Assembly (NCBI GenBank): GCA_023212725.1
Contig: JALBYF010000060.1
Span: forward strand, 1-64,000
Source of the DNA: Tranzscheliella williamsii
Taxonomy: Eukaryota; Basidiomycota; Ustilaginomycetes; Ustilaginales; Ustilaginaceae
Direction: 5' to 3'
Length of the DNA: 64,000 nt
Made by a program: the position numbers and the translations under genes. The notes beneath the pieces are model-generated. The model was not told the origin of the DNA. It made no database searches and saw nothing but the letters and a program-made list of their open reading frames with translations. This document shows positions 1-11,489 of the stretch, in pieces. Every line of letters starts with the position of its first letter. Position 1 is the stretch's first letter.

Positions 1-376
1 GTCTTCATAGAATTTTCGAAGCTGACATCGAGTGAGATCCGAATTACGAGAAGCACATAACACCTTTCTCTCACTTAGGACGAGCACGAAGCTTTGACCG
101 GGTACCTCGTTCTGTCTAGTTGACAAAGCAATCTTGTTGGAGGTCACGTATTTTCGGGGCTGTATCGTATGATTGCTGTAGCGAAGATCTGCCAGAATTT
201 TGTTATCAGATAGCACCCAAGTTCTGTCATCGATGCAATGTATGCTTCTTTTGCGGAATCAAGCGCCCGTTGAACACTGTCACGTGCACGTCCACGAATG
301 CCGGCCATGTCGGAGTCATTAACCTGCCCTTGCTAGATCCATCCTTCGGACGGCATTCTATCCCTCCAGATTCAGG
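1..376. other. Upstream non-coding region of first regulator gene
   Basis: I see no credible gene here. Short open frames on both strands lack recognisable domains. It is probably the promoter and 5' leader of the Zn2Cys6 regulator that begins at 377, cut by the window edge. Confidence 0.4.
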
Positions 377-3301
377 ATGCGAAAAAGAACGACCTCTGTG
401 AGCAGTCAATATAAGCAGCTCCCATTCGCAACGAGACGACAAGGCGTGAAGCAGCGCTCGTCACTTGCGTGCTGCGCTTGTCGAGCTGCTCGCCATAAAT
501 GCGATGGGCAGCCACCTGAAGATCTAGTCAATGTGACCGCAACAACACCTCTCCCCTCGGCGCCGGTCTGCTCCGGTGCGCCCTGTTCTCGTTGTCGCTC
601 CAGTCAACGGGATTGTGTATGGATGCGAAGCCGACGTGGTGGACGGAGAGAGCACACAGTCGCATCGGCATCGGATCTTTCGGGCATAAGGAGCGAGGCA
701 GAGGACTCGCTCGCTCCAGATAACACTTTTAGTGTGATTGCAAGCGAAGGTCAGCCTTCGTGCTCTGTTGACACAGGTGATGTTGAAGTCCGTCATATAC
801 ATGTGGGACCTACCGCATCACATTCCGTGGTTCCTACTGGCAGTATGTCATGGCATGGGGCTATAATCGATGAAACGGCATTGGCGTGCGAGGGCGCAGC
901 AAGCGTACCCAGGAATCATCCATCGACCGCCTCGACACAGACAACTGCGTTCCATAACGGCCTTCTCAACCACGAGCGTTCGAGCTATACCGTCCTGGAG
1001 GAGGATCTGTGGAGCGGGAGCGGGCTTTTTCGTGATACCCTTAGTCATCTACTAGCGTCAAGCTCAGCTGAAGCCCAGCTAGAGCACAACGGGGAAGGAC
1101 AAGGTGATTACTCGCGGATCCAGTCTGACGACCAGTTCATCGATGCTTTAGCGAATGTCGAGGCTTTCAGGAGTAATACACCGACAAATTTTGGCTCCAG
1201 CCAGTCTCAAGCCAATACAGAGCCAGCGTCAATAATTTCTGCCGAGGAACTACGGAAAGGCATCCACCTGTTCACACGTTTGTCGGTGGATTCGTCTCCT
1301 TCCCTCACCAGGGTTGAAATGTCGACCATTGGATCTCTTCACATCCCTTCGGGTTCGGCCGACCTTAATGGCGTGAAATGCTTGGTCCTCGCCATGGCCG
1401 CAGCGGGATTTCGCATGGCTGGCCAGCATCTAAGACTTGCTGACGCTATGTTTGACGAAAGTGCCTCACTTATACGGCTTTATAGAAGCGGTTATGAGAG
1501 CTCGGAAACGGCAAGCTCCTCTCAGGGAACAATTGCAGAAGCAATGGACACGATTCGTGCTATCCAAGCCTGCTCCATTCTCCTGCTATATTCATATGGG
1601 ATTGGCCAGCTTGACCAGGCGTATACCTTTTTGCAGAAGGCAGTTCGTCTAACAACCCTTTCTTCGCTACATCTACTCGATACTGACCGGCCTTCGACTA
1701 ATGACAAGAATCTTCGATTTGCTATGGACACTCTTGACAAAACATATGGTCCACGAAGCGAGTGCGCAGGAGATAATATGCCCTCTTGTTACCAATACGA
1801 CACATGTACAACTTGCTTCGCTGAAGCTGTACGGGCAAGCTGGTGGGAGGTGAGTGCGCCTTAAACTACATCACAGTACCGTATTGGGACAACATACTCA
1901 TCGTCCGCCTTCGCTTGGCTAGCTTTACATACGTAACGCCGTCTTTCTTGCGTCTTGTGCAAAGGGACGATATCGCGAAGATGGTGTGTTGTTATTGGGC
2001 AACCAGGTCCAGAATCCTCGAGACCAGCTCCTGGTAAGTGTATGGACCAAGGTTTTAGCCTCGATGTTGCCTGTTGACACCTTCGACACCAGCCTCACAA
2101 CAAAGCAGCAGGCAGAATCCTGTGGCGCACGCGAATCAGAGCAGCTACGCTGCTAGTTGAGTGCCTCTCCTCGCCTAAAGAGTCAAGTGACGCGGCTCTC
2201 GAAGCTAGGCTACGATCAGTGGACACGATGCTCACTAATGCTTTGGGAAGCATGAAACAGGTGAAGCGCTCCGTGTCTCTGCAAGTTGTGGACCTCTCAA
2301 TGCGTGTCAGGGTCGAAGCAGCTTTTCTGACAACCGAAGTCATGTTGTATGGGTGAGTACTAAGCCACCATGGCAGCTCAGGATCATGATGAAGTTCCTA
2401 ACGCACCACCAATACTTCTTTCTAGGGCCCAAGTGCATCTTCACCGGATAATGTGGACTCGATTATCCACGTTCAGCATCTCATCGTGCTCCTTCCCCAG
2501 CAACACGGGGTTGACGGATGTCCCACAACCAGCTTGCGAAGGGATCTGGAATACCCATAGATGCGATTCTTCGTGCTCTGCGGTCGTGGGTCCACGTCAA
2601 AGTGGTTTCAACATACCTTCAAGTGCTGGAGAGGATATGACGCGCAGAAAAGCACAAAAGTCACTTCTGATTATCTATACAGTAGGTGAAGATGTAGGTG
2701 CAATGTTTTCTGGGCTGCACGATCTGACTAGCTCCACCCTTCGTTAACACCACAGCGAGCAAAGAAGCTTTTCGACATGTGCCGGCCACGGCACAACCAC
2801 AGCAATTCAGAAAGTGACTCTTCCGAGACCACCGAATATACGGGTCAAGGTCAGCTAACGGCACGAACGGGCCCTGTTGAACCGTCGACTTTGTTGCGCA
2901 GATGGCCTTTCTTTGCGTGTGCGCAGATCCTTGCTACGTTCGGTCTATTGTTGTCGCTTCGCGTCCACCGCCGCACACCTTCGTGTGGCGGGGAGAGCTT
3001 ATGTCAATGCGGAGGAGATACAGCACGAGACTACTTCCTTTGCACTTGCGCAACTCCTGCATCTCCAAATGAAAACAGCTTCAAGGACGACGACACGCAA
3101 GAGATGCAGGATTCGCACGTTCAACGATGGCGTTCTCTCGAAGTCTACAGTAATCTGGAGGTCGTGGGAGATTTTCTTAGTGACATGGAGCACATCTGGC
3201 CTTGTGCCGGTCCGCGTAAGGAGGAAGTTCGCTTGCTACTTTCTGATGTAGAGCAGTTGGGGTATTCGACGGACCTGCAGTATGTATTGACCAGAAGCTA
3301 A
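377..3301 (+). CDS. Zn2Cys6 fungal transcription factor, five exons
   Basis: Predicted nuclear DNA-binding regulator of about 881 aa. Inferred exons are 377-1849, 1923-2033, 2093-2352, 2426-2681 and 2756-3301. All introns are GT-AG and frames join cleanly (for example WWE to LYIRNAV at the first junction). The N-terminal binuclear zinc cluster uses Cys32, 35, 42, 70, 73 and 80. The loop between the third and fourth cysteines is 27 residues, much longer than usual. Exons 1-3 encode the fungal-specific middle homology region. The last exon contains a stretch like its C-terminal end (a hydrophobic helix, then WRSLEV...DMEHIWP). Target genes cannot be read from the sequence. It lies upstream of a carbonic anhydrase and near an oxidoreductase cluster, so it could be a pathway regulator. 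Family is certain, exon model fairly sure, function unknown. Confidence 0.8.
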
Positions 3302-4088
3302 CACATGGCCCGAAGAAGTGGATGAATATAACAGATCACGCATTTCGACCAGCTGGTTGGGGGTCATGCTTGGCGATGGAGACTGTGCGTCTTGAGACTG
3401 AAGTCGTAGCAAAGCCTCATGGCGAGACGTTTGTTGAGTGATGGCGGAGGCCGTGAACGTCTGTTGAACATGCTCTGTCGCCATGAAGACAATGCATGCT
3501 CAAGGAGCCCACGCAGAACTGAATGCCGGCCGACGCTGACTTGATTACATTAGTCGGGCGGCTTCGTTCGTTTGCAGTCGACAATTGTACAAGGAAGCCA
3601 GTTCGACGGGCCAACACGGAGGGCGCGGCAAGATATTGTTGTGTTTACAAGGGCGGTTGGGTCACAAGTTAAAGGCAAAGCAGATCGGTCAACGTGCGGT
3701 CCGTTTGCGTGTAGCGAGGGTGAAGCGATAGGCTATTGACATGCTCTTGTAGATTATTCGCAAGCCCACACAGGTTATATTCACATTGAAGAAGCATAAT
3801 GTAATAATATGGCGAAACGACGCTGACATCGCTTGATGCTGATATCGCCAAAGCTCGCCAGCGGTTTGCTGGCCAACTCGTACAGGACACATGCAACACT
3901 ACGGCCATCAACCCAGATTATTGTATAATACTGTACATGTACACCTTGACTCACCACTCGGTCCCAGGACAGACCTCTTCCGTATGCTTGCCATCTTGCG
4001 TCGGTCTGTATCCTTGACAAGGTAGCCAGGCAAGTCAACCCCGAATCCAAATACATTTCAAGAAGGCTGTTGCAAGGGTCCCTTCTAA
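3302..4088. other. Gene-free stretch between regulator and cytochrome b5 relic
   Basis: No ORF with recognisable domains. Composition is less GC-rich than the coding regions. It holds the 3' end of the regulator transcript and the upstream sequence of the decayed cytochrome b5 fragment. Confidence 0.35.
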
Positions 4089-4329
4089 ATTAACGATTAC
4101 AAAGTATTTGACTTCTCCGATGTGGCAAAGCACAACATGTCCTCTGACTGCTGGGTCAGCCTTCGTGGCAAGGTCTATGACGTTTCCGAATTTGTTCAAG
4201 ACCTTCCAGGTGGAAACGACATTGTTCTCCGCTATGCCGGCCAAAATATCAACGGAATCATGGACAAGACCGACGTGCAGTCCCCACTCGGATGCGGCCT
4301 ACGAGGTCCTTGAAGAACACCTCATAATC
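4089..4329 (+). pseudogene. Decayed cytochrome b5 heme-binding domain fragment
   Basis: The frame reads VAKHN, then DCWV, GKVYDVSEF and RYAGQ, the standard core of a cytochrome b5-like heme domain. The first axial ligand motif HPGG has become LPGG, one base from CAT to CTT, so heme binding should be lost. The frame closes soon after SPLGCG. The expected continuation HSDAAYEVLEEHLI is found at once in the next forward frame, which indicates a frameshift. No flavin, desaturase or molybdopterin domain follows. The parent could have been a flavocytochrome b2, nitrate-reductase-like or desaturase protein. An unusual spliced small protein is possible, but the lost His and frame break favour a pseudogene. 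Confidence 0.65.
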
Positions 4330-5124
4330 CTCATCCTAACCGTTCTATGTCGCAGATTAATCGCAGAAGTAATCAGTTTGACGAATGCGCGTTGATGTCG
4401 TTCGAAAGAATTGTGCTAGACCGTGGTACCATTGTCTAGTTATGGCTATGCTTTAGATCACGTCTTGTTTTCGCGCTGCTATTGGTGCTTGTGTCTGGGT
4501 ATGTGTGTTTCTGGTGGATAGTAGCAATATTTCTAGCATGTGCTGTAGGAATGGGGTCGGCTGGCGGTAGCATTGGTTGTCGCCCCAATTGTCTGGTTGA
4601 AATGTGAATGTGAATGCGGGCTACGTTTTGGGTGTCGGAGAGCGAGAATATGTTAGGGCGGTGAAGGAAATGCATAACCTCGAAGTTCGAGTTAGGATGT
4701 CGTGCTACCCCGCTTATTTGTGCAAGAAAGTGCGGCGCTGACCTTCATATGGCGTTTTTGTCGGATAGGTATACACCACGTTACCCGTACGAAGTTGCGA
4801 TGGCGTGACATGCATCCCTCCCTGAGCAGATCAGCTTCCAGCAGTTCTCCTGCAGACAAGCGAGCGGCAATGCTGTCCCAGAGGGGCCTTGGGTGTCGTG
4901 TGCTGCTGCAGGCTGAGCAGGGTAGTCTTTGTACAGTGCAGAAGGATCAATGAGGGTCGCCCAAGAAAGGTATAAAAGCTGGGCTGCAACAAGCTAGCGA
5001 ACACAAGCTGTAAGACACCCGTACATACCTTTATTCCATCTAGCCCCTACATCATCTATAGCAAAGAAAGCCGTCACCAATCAAGCGCTGTCCCGCCCAC
5101 CCTGTCAACTACTCTCGCGCAGAC
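4330..5124. other. Intergenic region and carbonic anhydrase promoter
   Basis: No coding sequence that I can support. The right end is the promoter and 5' leader of the beta-carbonic anhydrase and includes a TATA box at 4971. Confidence 0.4.
4971..4978 (+). promoter_or_regulatory. TATA box of the carbonic anhydrase gene
   Basis: TATAAAAG stands about 150 bp upstream of the ATG at 5125, which leaves room for a leader of about 100 nt. It is a perfect match to the consensus in a suitable place. Core promoter function is inferred. Confidence 0.55.
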
Positions 5125-5637
5125 ATGTCCAACTCTAAGCTGATCCAGCAAGCCAACGCCGAGTTCGTGTCTTCGCGAACCACTGGCCAGCTTCCGCTTC
5201 CTCCTGCTCGAAAGCTGGCTATTGTCACTTGCATGGATGCACGCATTATACCCTACCAGGCGTTCGGACTGAGCGAGGGTGATGCGCACGTCATCCGCAA
5301 TGCAGGTGGTCGAGCGCCCGAAGCACTTCGGTCGCTGGTCATCTCGCAGCAGCTCCTCGCCACCACAGAGATCGTGCTGATCCAGCACACTGATTGTGGC
5401 ATGCTCACCTTCACCTCGGAACAGGCGCGAGATCTGATCACCAAGAACTTGAACCTCGAGCCCGCTTCCCAAGCCTACAAACACATTCAGGCTCTCGATT
5501 TCTTGGAGTTCCCCGACCTGGAAAGCAACGTCAAGCAAGATGTCGAGTTTCTCCGCTCCAACCCACTTATTGCTAGCAAGATTATCTCGGGCTTCGTCTA
5601 CAATGTTGGCTCTGGTGAGCTAAAGAAGATCGCCTGA
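5125..5637 (+). CDS. Beta-class carbonic anhydrase
   Basis: Zinc enzyme interconverting CO2 and bicarbonate, 170 aa, single exon. The catalytic signature is visible: Cys36-x-Asp38-x-Arg40 (CMDAR), then His88 and Cys91 in HTDCG, giving the two Cys and one His that bind zinc and the Asp-Arg dyad. The length fits the short beta-CA subgroup found in many fungi and bacteria. No clear signal peptide or mitochondrial presequence is seen, so it is probably cytosolic. The chain ends in the usual ISGFVYNV...GELKKI strand, so it looks complete. It is convergent with the GMC oxidoreductase at 5854 (216 bp gap). Bicarbonate supply for carboxylations or CO2 sensing are the known roles of the family. Confidence 0.93.
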   Translation: MSNSKLIQQANAEFVSSRTTGQLPLPPARKLAIVTCMDARIIPYQAFGLSEGDAHVIRNAGGRAPEALRSLVISQQLLATTEIVLIQHTDCGMLTFTSEQARDLITKNLNLEPASQAYKHIQALDFLEFPDLESNVKQDVEFLRSNPLIASKIISGFVYNVGSGELKKIA

Positions 5638-5853
5638 ACGTCCCCCCCTATCGACTTGTCCGATGTGGACGTGTGCATTTACGCGGACCTGCAACAAGGC
5701 GCCGTCGCTCGTATGTAATGGCGTAGTCAAGAATATTGTGCCGCGAAATGGATGACAAGGAGTTTTTTGCTCAACAATGTCCGTAGCTGGAAGGCGGGGA
5801 AGCGAAGTTTCACGCTTTGGAAGTGCTTGGCTGAAATACAGGGCAAGGGTGGA

Positions 5854-7805
5854 CTAGTCGGCGATGGGAGCCGTGGCAAAGATCTCGGCGGCTTTCTCGG
5901 CGATGGCAATGATGGGAGCGGCGGGATGGCCGGATATCTGTTCTGGAAAGATACTTGCGTCGCAGACCGCCAGGCCTTGGACGCCAAAGACGTCGAGATT
6001 CAGGTCGACCACACCCTGGTCTGCGTCAGGCGCCATGCGGGCCGTACCGACGGGGTGATACAACGTGAAGGCGGACTTGCCCATCCACTCCCAGAGCAGG
6101 TCGTCGGTAACCGTCTCTGGGTCGGCAGACCAGGGCCAGTAAAAGCTCTCCGGGTTGTTATCGACCGGAATCGTCTCGAGATAGGGCTTGAGTGCGTCTG
6201 CATGCGCTATCTCGAGTGCCATGCGCAAGCCAGCCAGAAGCACCTTGCGGTCGTTCGACCCAGCGTCGCTCCAGTATCGAGGTTCGATGGCCACCTTCTC
6301 CCACGGATCGCTGCTCTTGATCGTCACAAACCCCTCCGACTGAGGGCGAAGCCCAATGGGCACCATAGAAAAGACATTAGCGCCTGCCGGTGGAACGGCG
6401 AAACCATGGTCGATGTATGCGAGGGGTGCACCGATGAGTTCTAGGTCCGGGCCGAGACCTAGCGAGCCATGGAACTGGGGAGGTGCTTTGGACTTGTCGC
6501 CTCTCGTCCTGATGCGATGGTCATTGCTGCGAATGAAAGCAGCACTCTCGGCAACGTTCGATGTGAGGGGACCAGTGCCCATCGACAGCCATCGCAGCAA
6601 GGGCAAAACAGCTCGGACTGGGCTGGTCAGGTAGTCAAGCGTGAAGCCCGGTTTTACGGGAAGATAGATGCCCGAGGTACAGAGATGATCCTTAAGGTGT
6701 TGGCCCACATGTTTATTTTCGACGACCGAGGGAATGCCGTGCTTGGAGAGCTGATCGCTGGGGCCGATCCCGCTCAGCATCAATATCTGGGGTGTGTTGA
6801 CAGAGCCAGCGGCGATGATGATCTTGCGCCTGGCAGCAACGCGATAGTTAGCGCCCTTTGGATCTTGTTGCACTTCTACACCCACGGCTCGTGCAGCTTG
6901 ACCGTCAGACTGGCGCTGCAGAAGGACTCGACTGACCCGGACCTTGATCGCTAAGGTCAAGTTTTTGCGACGCTGCACCGCGTCATCGAGATAGGCGGTA
7001 GCGGCGGATGACCGATGGCCGCTGCTATCAATAAAACTGGAGAGATCCGCGACGCCCTCGGTGCCGTTTGCTGTGTTGAGGTCGGGATTGTAGGGGATTC
7101 CACATTCCTGACAGGCCTTGAGGAAGCCGTTCTTTCCGATATCCGTCAGGTAGGAATGGCCTGTTTTCCAGGGTCCATGGGACCCACGATGAGAAGTATC
7201 ATGGTTACCTCGAGCGAGACTGGGAGTAAATCCTTCGGCTTTCCTGAAATATGGTGCCAGGTCGGTATAGGCCCAGCCCTTGCAGCCTTTTAGCTTGGCC
7301 CACTCATCAAAGTCGGAGTAGGAGGCGTGATGATAGATCATGGCGTTCATGGAGGAGGATCCTCCGAGCATCTTGCCGCGTGGCCAGTAGAGCTGACGAG
7401 ATTGGACATGGTCTTGCGGCTCGGTAGCATAGTCCCAGTCACGCTCGGTCTTGAAAAGCTTGTTGAACAACAAGGGCGCTTTGGTCTGCAGACAGTCATG
7501 CGATCCACCCGCTTCCAGCAGCAGAACAGTCACCTCACTATTCTCGGACAAACGAGATGCTAGCACGCAACCAGCGGCGCCGCCTCCGATAATAACTGCG
7601 GCAAGACCCATAACACAGGCACAGAGCGTCAGCGCAGGCACGCTACGTCACTTTCTGCCATTGCAAAACAGCAAGCAGAAGCGGAACAAAGAAGGAGAAA
7701 CTACTACTAACCATAGTCGTAGGTCTTGCTGTCCTTTTCCTCCACTGGCGTGGCATAGGTGCGAACGTCGTGAGTCTGCGCAGGTTGCTTAAAAAAGAGC
7801 CCCAT
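5854..7805 (-). CDS. GMC family FAD oxidoreductase (choline dehydrogenase/alcohol oxidase-like), two exons
   Basis: FAD enzyme oxidising an alcohol, about 611 aa. I infer two exons. Exon 1 (7712-7805) starts MGLFFKQPAQ and ends ...SKTYDY. A 116-bp GT-AG intron (7596-7711) follows, and exon 2 (5854-7595) opens with VIIGGGAAGCVLASRL, restoring the canonical beta-alpha-beta FAD-binding start. The unspliced frame would instead begin with an unlikely leader. GMC signatures follow: the PRGKMLGGSSSMNAM motif, the AAGSVNTPQILMLSGIG signature, and near the C-terminus YHPVGTARM (His about 544) and SGHPAAP (His about 588), the His pair of the active site. No secretion signal is seen. It is divergent from the Zn2Cys6 gene at 8549. 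The substrate is unknown; choline, aryl alcohol and long-chain alcohol are possible. It may supply a carbonyl substrate to the nearby BVMO (inference). Confidence 0.9.
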
Positions 7806-7904
7806 GGTGGTTCGAGGAGACAGTAGATACACAGGCTGTTCTGTGGGGTGCCGCGGTATCGTGCTAAGGTAGCGTCCTCTGTAAGGGTCCTCTTTAAGCT
7901 CCCC

Positions 7905-7910
7905 TTATAA
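7905..7910 (-). promoter_or_regulatory. TATA-like element of the GMC oxidoreductase gene
   Basis: The minus strand reads TTATAAGG about 100 bp upstream of the inferred ATG at 7805. Placement agrees with a core promoter for the revised start. Assignment is by position only. Confidence 0.4.
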
Positions 7911-8281
7911 GCGTCGCGAATGGTCCGCTAAGAAGTAGGTGATAAGCGGGCTCAGTGCACCGCTGGTGTGTTGCATGGGGTCAGTGCAATCACATGTCTC
8001 TGAATGATACCCCGCAAAAGGAGTCGTGCGAAGTTGGACAGTTCCATTAAGGCGGTGAGTTTCTCATTTGCTTCCTCCCTCACGCTTTGCGAATAGGAAC
8101 TGACTATTCATTCATGTATATCAGATTTGATTGCTCAGCAGCTTGGCCGTGACCCGTCATAACCACCTCGCGCATACATTCATATTAGGAATATATACGA
8201 GAGGTGGGAAGTCCATTTCGCTTCTGATGCCGAGTCATGTGCGCTGTTGCTTTCCGAGTGCGGATCCACGTATTAGTATTG

Positions 8282-8294
8282 GGATCCGCGGAAC
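8282..8294. promoter_or_regulatory. GGATCCGCGGAAC element containing palindrome TCCGCGGA
   Basis: This 13-mer is identical to one at 13888-13900. Its core TCCGCGGA (8285-8292) is a perfect palindrome made of an everted CCG/CGG pair. Zn2Cys6 proteins bind such CGG triplet pairs, and in ascomycete yeasts the same octamer is the Pdr1/Pdr3 drug-response element. A role as operator for a regulator in this cluster is inference. Confidence 0.45.
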
Positions 8295-8548
8295 TCGTAA
8301 GCCGCCGAATTGCAATATATGCTGGATAGTATGAGCCGTAAAGAAAAATATTTCGGTGTTGTTTCGTACGGGATGAGACGGGTTCTTCTCTTGGCAACGG
8401 GGCCCCGCACTTTGGAGCAGAGGTCTGGGCTGTTGTCATTGCGCGCCTAAGGCAGGTTGCTGCTTTCCTTTCCGCATCCGACACAATCTCCCCGTTGCTA
8501 CCGCCGTCCATCACATCACAGCGGATGTGAGCCTATGCCGGCACCGAG

Positions 8549-11046
8549 ATGATAACGGCAGGCAGCCCCAACGGAACGCACTGCGGACCCGATCCCGTCC
8601 TTCGCAACGCACCAATCACTTCTGTGGAATCAGCTTCCAAGTCCAGTCGTCTGGTCGTCCGGCATCGAAAGCGTACCCAGAACCACTCGTGTGATCAATG
8701 TCGAACTTCCAAGCGGGCCTGTGATTTGTTGGCTCTCAAAGCCCACTCGCAGTGCTCCACCTGCGCAGCCCGTAGGCTCGTCTGCACTTCCAGTTGGCTA
8801 GATCAGCATCCCCGCTCACGTAAGCCAGCGTCAGCCCACAGCACCTCGCCCAGCAGTCAGCAAGCCGCTGTCTCCGCCCCGAGAAGCAGTTCCACACTGG
8901 AGCGGCAATCCGTCGCTACCCATCACCCGTATCAACGCCTCTCCCTCAGCGGCATTGATGCGGGTGTCGTCAACGACTTTTTAGCTGAGCACATCAAGGA
9001 TGGCAAGTTCCGCATCTTTTCCAGCGTCTACGAATTTCCTTTTTCTCACTGGCTCGGCCCAGGCTGCAACCCTTACTTTGACATGGTCACTGTCCATCCT
9101 TACGATCAACCTCAATCAGACTCGAGCAGCTGCGAGTGGCTGACAAACGGTTCCGTCAACAAGGTGAAAGTTACGTCCGGATGCCCTAGCAATCTACTGC
9201 AAGCTATCTGCGTTCTTGATGGATTACTTCTTTCCCAAGAACTCCAACGGCAAGGCATCGATCCTCAAAATGGCCTCCAAGATCGTCGCTTGCAGCGCAT
9301 TCACCAAAGGAGCCAGGCGATCGATGATGTCTTTTCCTGGGCGGCCGTCGCCAGCGGTTTTCAGTACCCCGCCCATATATCTGGCTCCCTCTCCGACGCC
9401 CAGCGCATCGAGGCCAAGAACCAAGCCCGAGGCCTGGCTACCTCGGCTTGGACAAAGGCGCGTGACCTTCTCTTTCAGCGTGTTTCCTCCTCCTCCTTCC
9501 GTATCGCTCTCAGTTTCATTCTCTTTGGAATCACCACTCCACCAAGCTGGGAACCGACCGCCCACTCTAGCCCGCATGAAGACGTTCTCTTTGCTGCAAC
9601 CCATGGCTTGGAACTTCTCGACCGCCTCTGCGTTCGCACTCAAGCTCTTCTAGATGCCAATCCGCATCCGTACAGTATGTCTTGCGCTTATCCTCGCACT
9701 GCAACTACCAACACGACGGCCAATATTGACTCTTATCTCTCCTTTCTCTTCTCAGGTCCTGCTCAACAGTACTGGAGCAAGGACGATGGCTTGGTCTTTA
9801 CAGCACTCAGCGGCGTACTGTGGTTCCGTGATATCGCCAAGGCTATTGTGATCCCTATGATGAGCCGATGTCTTCCGGACGACGTTCACTCCGAAAAGCA
9901 GATCAGCATATCGCCGCACAACATCCTCTCGGCCGCCTCCACCCTCTCCACTATAGCCTCAATAGACGATGCTACGACTGGTGGCAAGCCACATGGCCCG
10001 TCTACGCTCTTCACTCTGTTAGACCCCGCAGCTGAGGAGAGCACCTCTACGAGCGGATTAGACGGGTTAGATCACAAGTCACCTTGGAACAAGATTTTGC
10101 TCAATGCCCAGTCCAATTTTATAAACAGCGCCATCTCGTCTTACAGGATCCGTTCGACGCCGTGCGACGAGCTAGTCGCAATCCATGACGAAGTGCACGA
10201 AGCCTCTGCCTACAAGACGCTCATCTGGAGGGTAGTGGCCGACCTTGACCCCTTCTTCTCGGCGACCGAGGCGGATCCGTGGACAAATGCCGAGCTCTGG
10301 CAGCAGCTCGAACTTGCGCTGCGGACTGCCGTTGCCGTGGCCTCTCAGTGGCACAATTTGTATGGCGATCTTCTGGATGCCGCCATTGAGGCATATCTGT
10401 GCCTAGAACCCGAGTCGCGCACGATGCTATCCTTCGTCGTACATCACTCGGCCTTGGGCCTGTTCCATTTAGACCAATTGTCCTCACAAATTGACCACTT
10501 GGCCTTGATCTCTTCTCCCGACCTTAAAGCATCCATCGCAAAGACGCTCGAGGTGTGGCGCAAGGCCGACATGGGCGGTTCGCTGAGCGCGCGTCGCGTC
10601 GCTCGCATCTCGGCTTGCGCAAGGCAGGATGCTATCACCGGCCTCGCGGTATCTGCCGACCAGGCAGAGAGCAGCTGCAATCGCGATCTTATCTCTTCCT
10701 ATCCCATGGGCCAATGGTGTCACCCCGTATGTCCTCCATTATCGCATGCTCCTGTTGAACAATCATACTAACACTCTTTCTACCTTGCCCCGCTTCCACG
10801 ACCCAGTATCCGCCGCTGATCGTCCAGGCCCAGGCCAAGGCGGCCGATATCCTTCTCGCCGAGGCCGAGCGCGCCTATATGCAGGGGCACCCGCACGCAG
10901 AACCGCTCTCCCATGCCGACAATTGTCTCTTCGCTCTCGAGATGCTTCAGACGACCATGATCGGCTTCCCCTCGCATGCTCTCAATCGTCTGTCACTTGA
11001 AAGCCTTCAAGATCGTCGCGACCATTTCAAGACGCTGCGGGCATAG
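8549..11046 (+). CDS. Zn2Cys6 fungal transcription factor
   Basis: Nuclear regulator with an N-terminal binuclear zinc cluster: Cys48, 51, 58, 69, 72 and 79, preceded by a basic stretch (RHRKRTQ). The open frame runs on to 10771, but homology-like sequence resumes after a GT-AG intron at 10727-10806. Exon 2 (10807-11046) adds 79 residues opening with YPPLIVQAQAKAADIL, giving about 805 aa. A second likely intron at 9675-9755 is exactly 81 nt, has no stop and a strong pyrimidine tract before CAG. Removing it gives about 778 aa and joins ...NPHPY to PAQQYWS. The middle contains the diffuse fungal regulator domain. It is divergent from the GMC oxidoreductase and adjacent to the BVMO, so it is the natural candidate regulator of the cluster. 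Target and ligand are unknown. Confidence 0.85.
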
Positions 11047-11489
11047 CAGCGCCCCAGCGCGACTTCGCTCTTTGCTGTCTGGCTACGTAATCGAGATGAA
11101 GTTCCCTTGTTCTGTACTACCATCGCGCCTTCTAATGACATACCCATGATCTTCGCACAATATACAGATGAGACCGAGGCGTGATAGCCACTGAGTCCGC
11201 TTTCAAGTAAGACGCAAAGCTGCATTGATTGTGATAGTGGGAGGGACGTCTCTCATGGCAAGCGGACCGACAGTCAGGCAAGAAGCTGAACTTGGCATCA
11301 GACTCTAACTTATGACGAATGTATGCTAGCACGATGACGACGCTTCTGTTTGGCCGACGGGCGCTTGAACTCCGAGGGTAGAAACGTTCCATGGTGCACT
11401 TTCACCTCTAGCCTTGTCTGCTCTCCAGCGAGGTCTTTTCCTCTGATTCTAGCTTGCAGAGGGCGTCAATGGCGCTGACGCCGCTCCAT
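11047..11489. other. Convergent intergenic region between regulator and BVMO
   Basis: Two genes converge here. I see only presumed 3' untranslated sequence and no supported ORF. Confidence 0.4.

Larger units (their letters stand above)
7806..8548. other. Divergent promoter region, GMC oxidoreductase and Zn2Cys6 regulator
   Basis: This 743-bp stretch separates two divergent genes. A 109-aa minus-strand frame here has no recognisable domain and I treat it as chance. It contains a TATA-like element for the GMC gene and the GGATCCGCGGAAC element that recurs in the BVMO/hydrolase divergent promoter. Confidence 0.5.

Noticed and set aside
8185..8514. 109-aa minus-strand frame between the GMC gene and the second regulator.
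   Set aside because: No recognisable domain; lies in a divergent promoter and contains the shared 13-mer.
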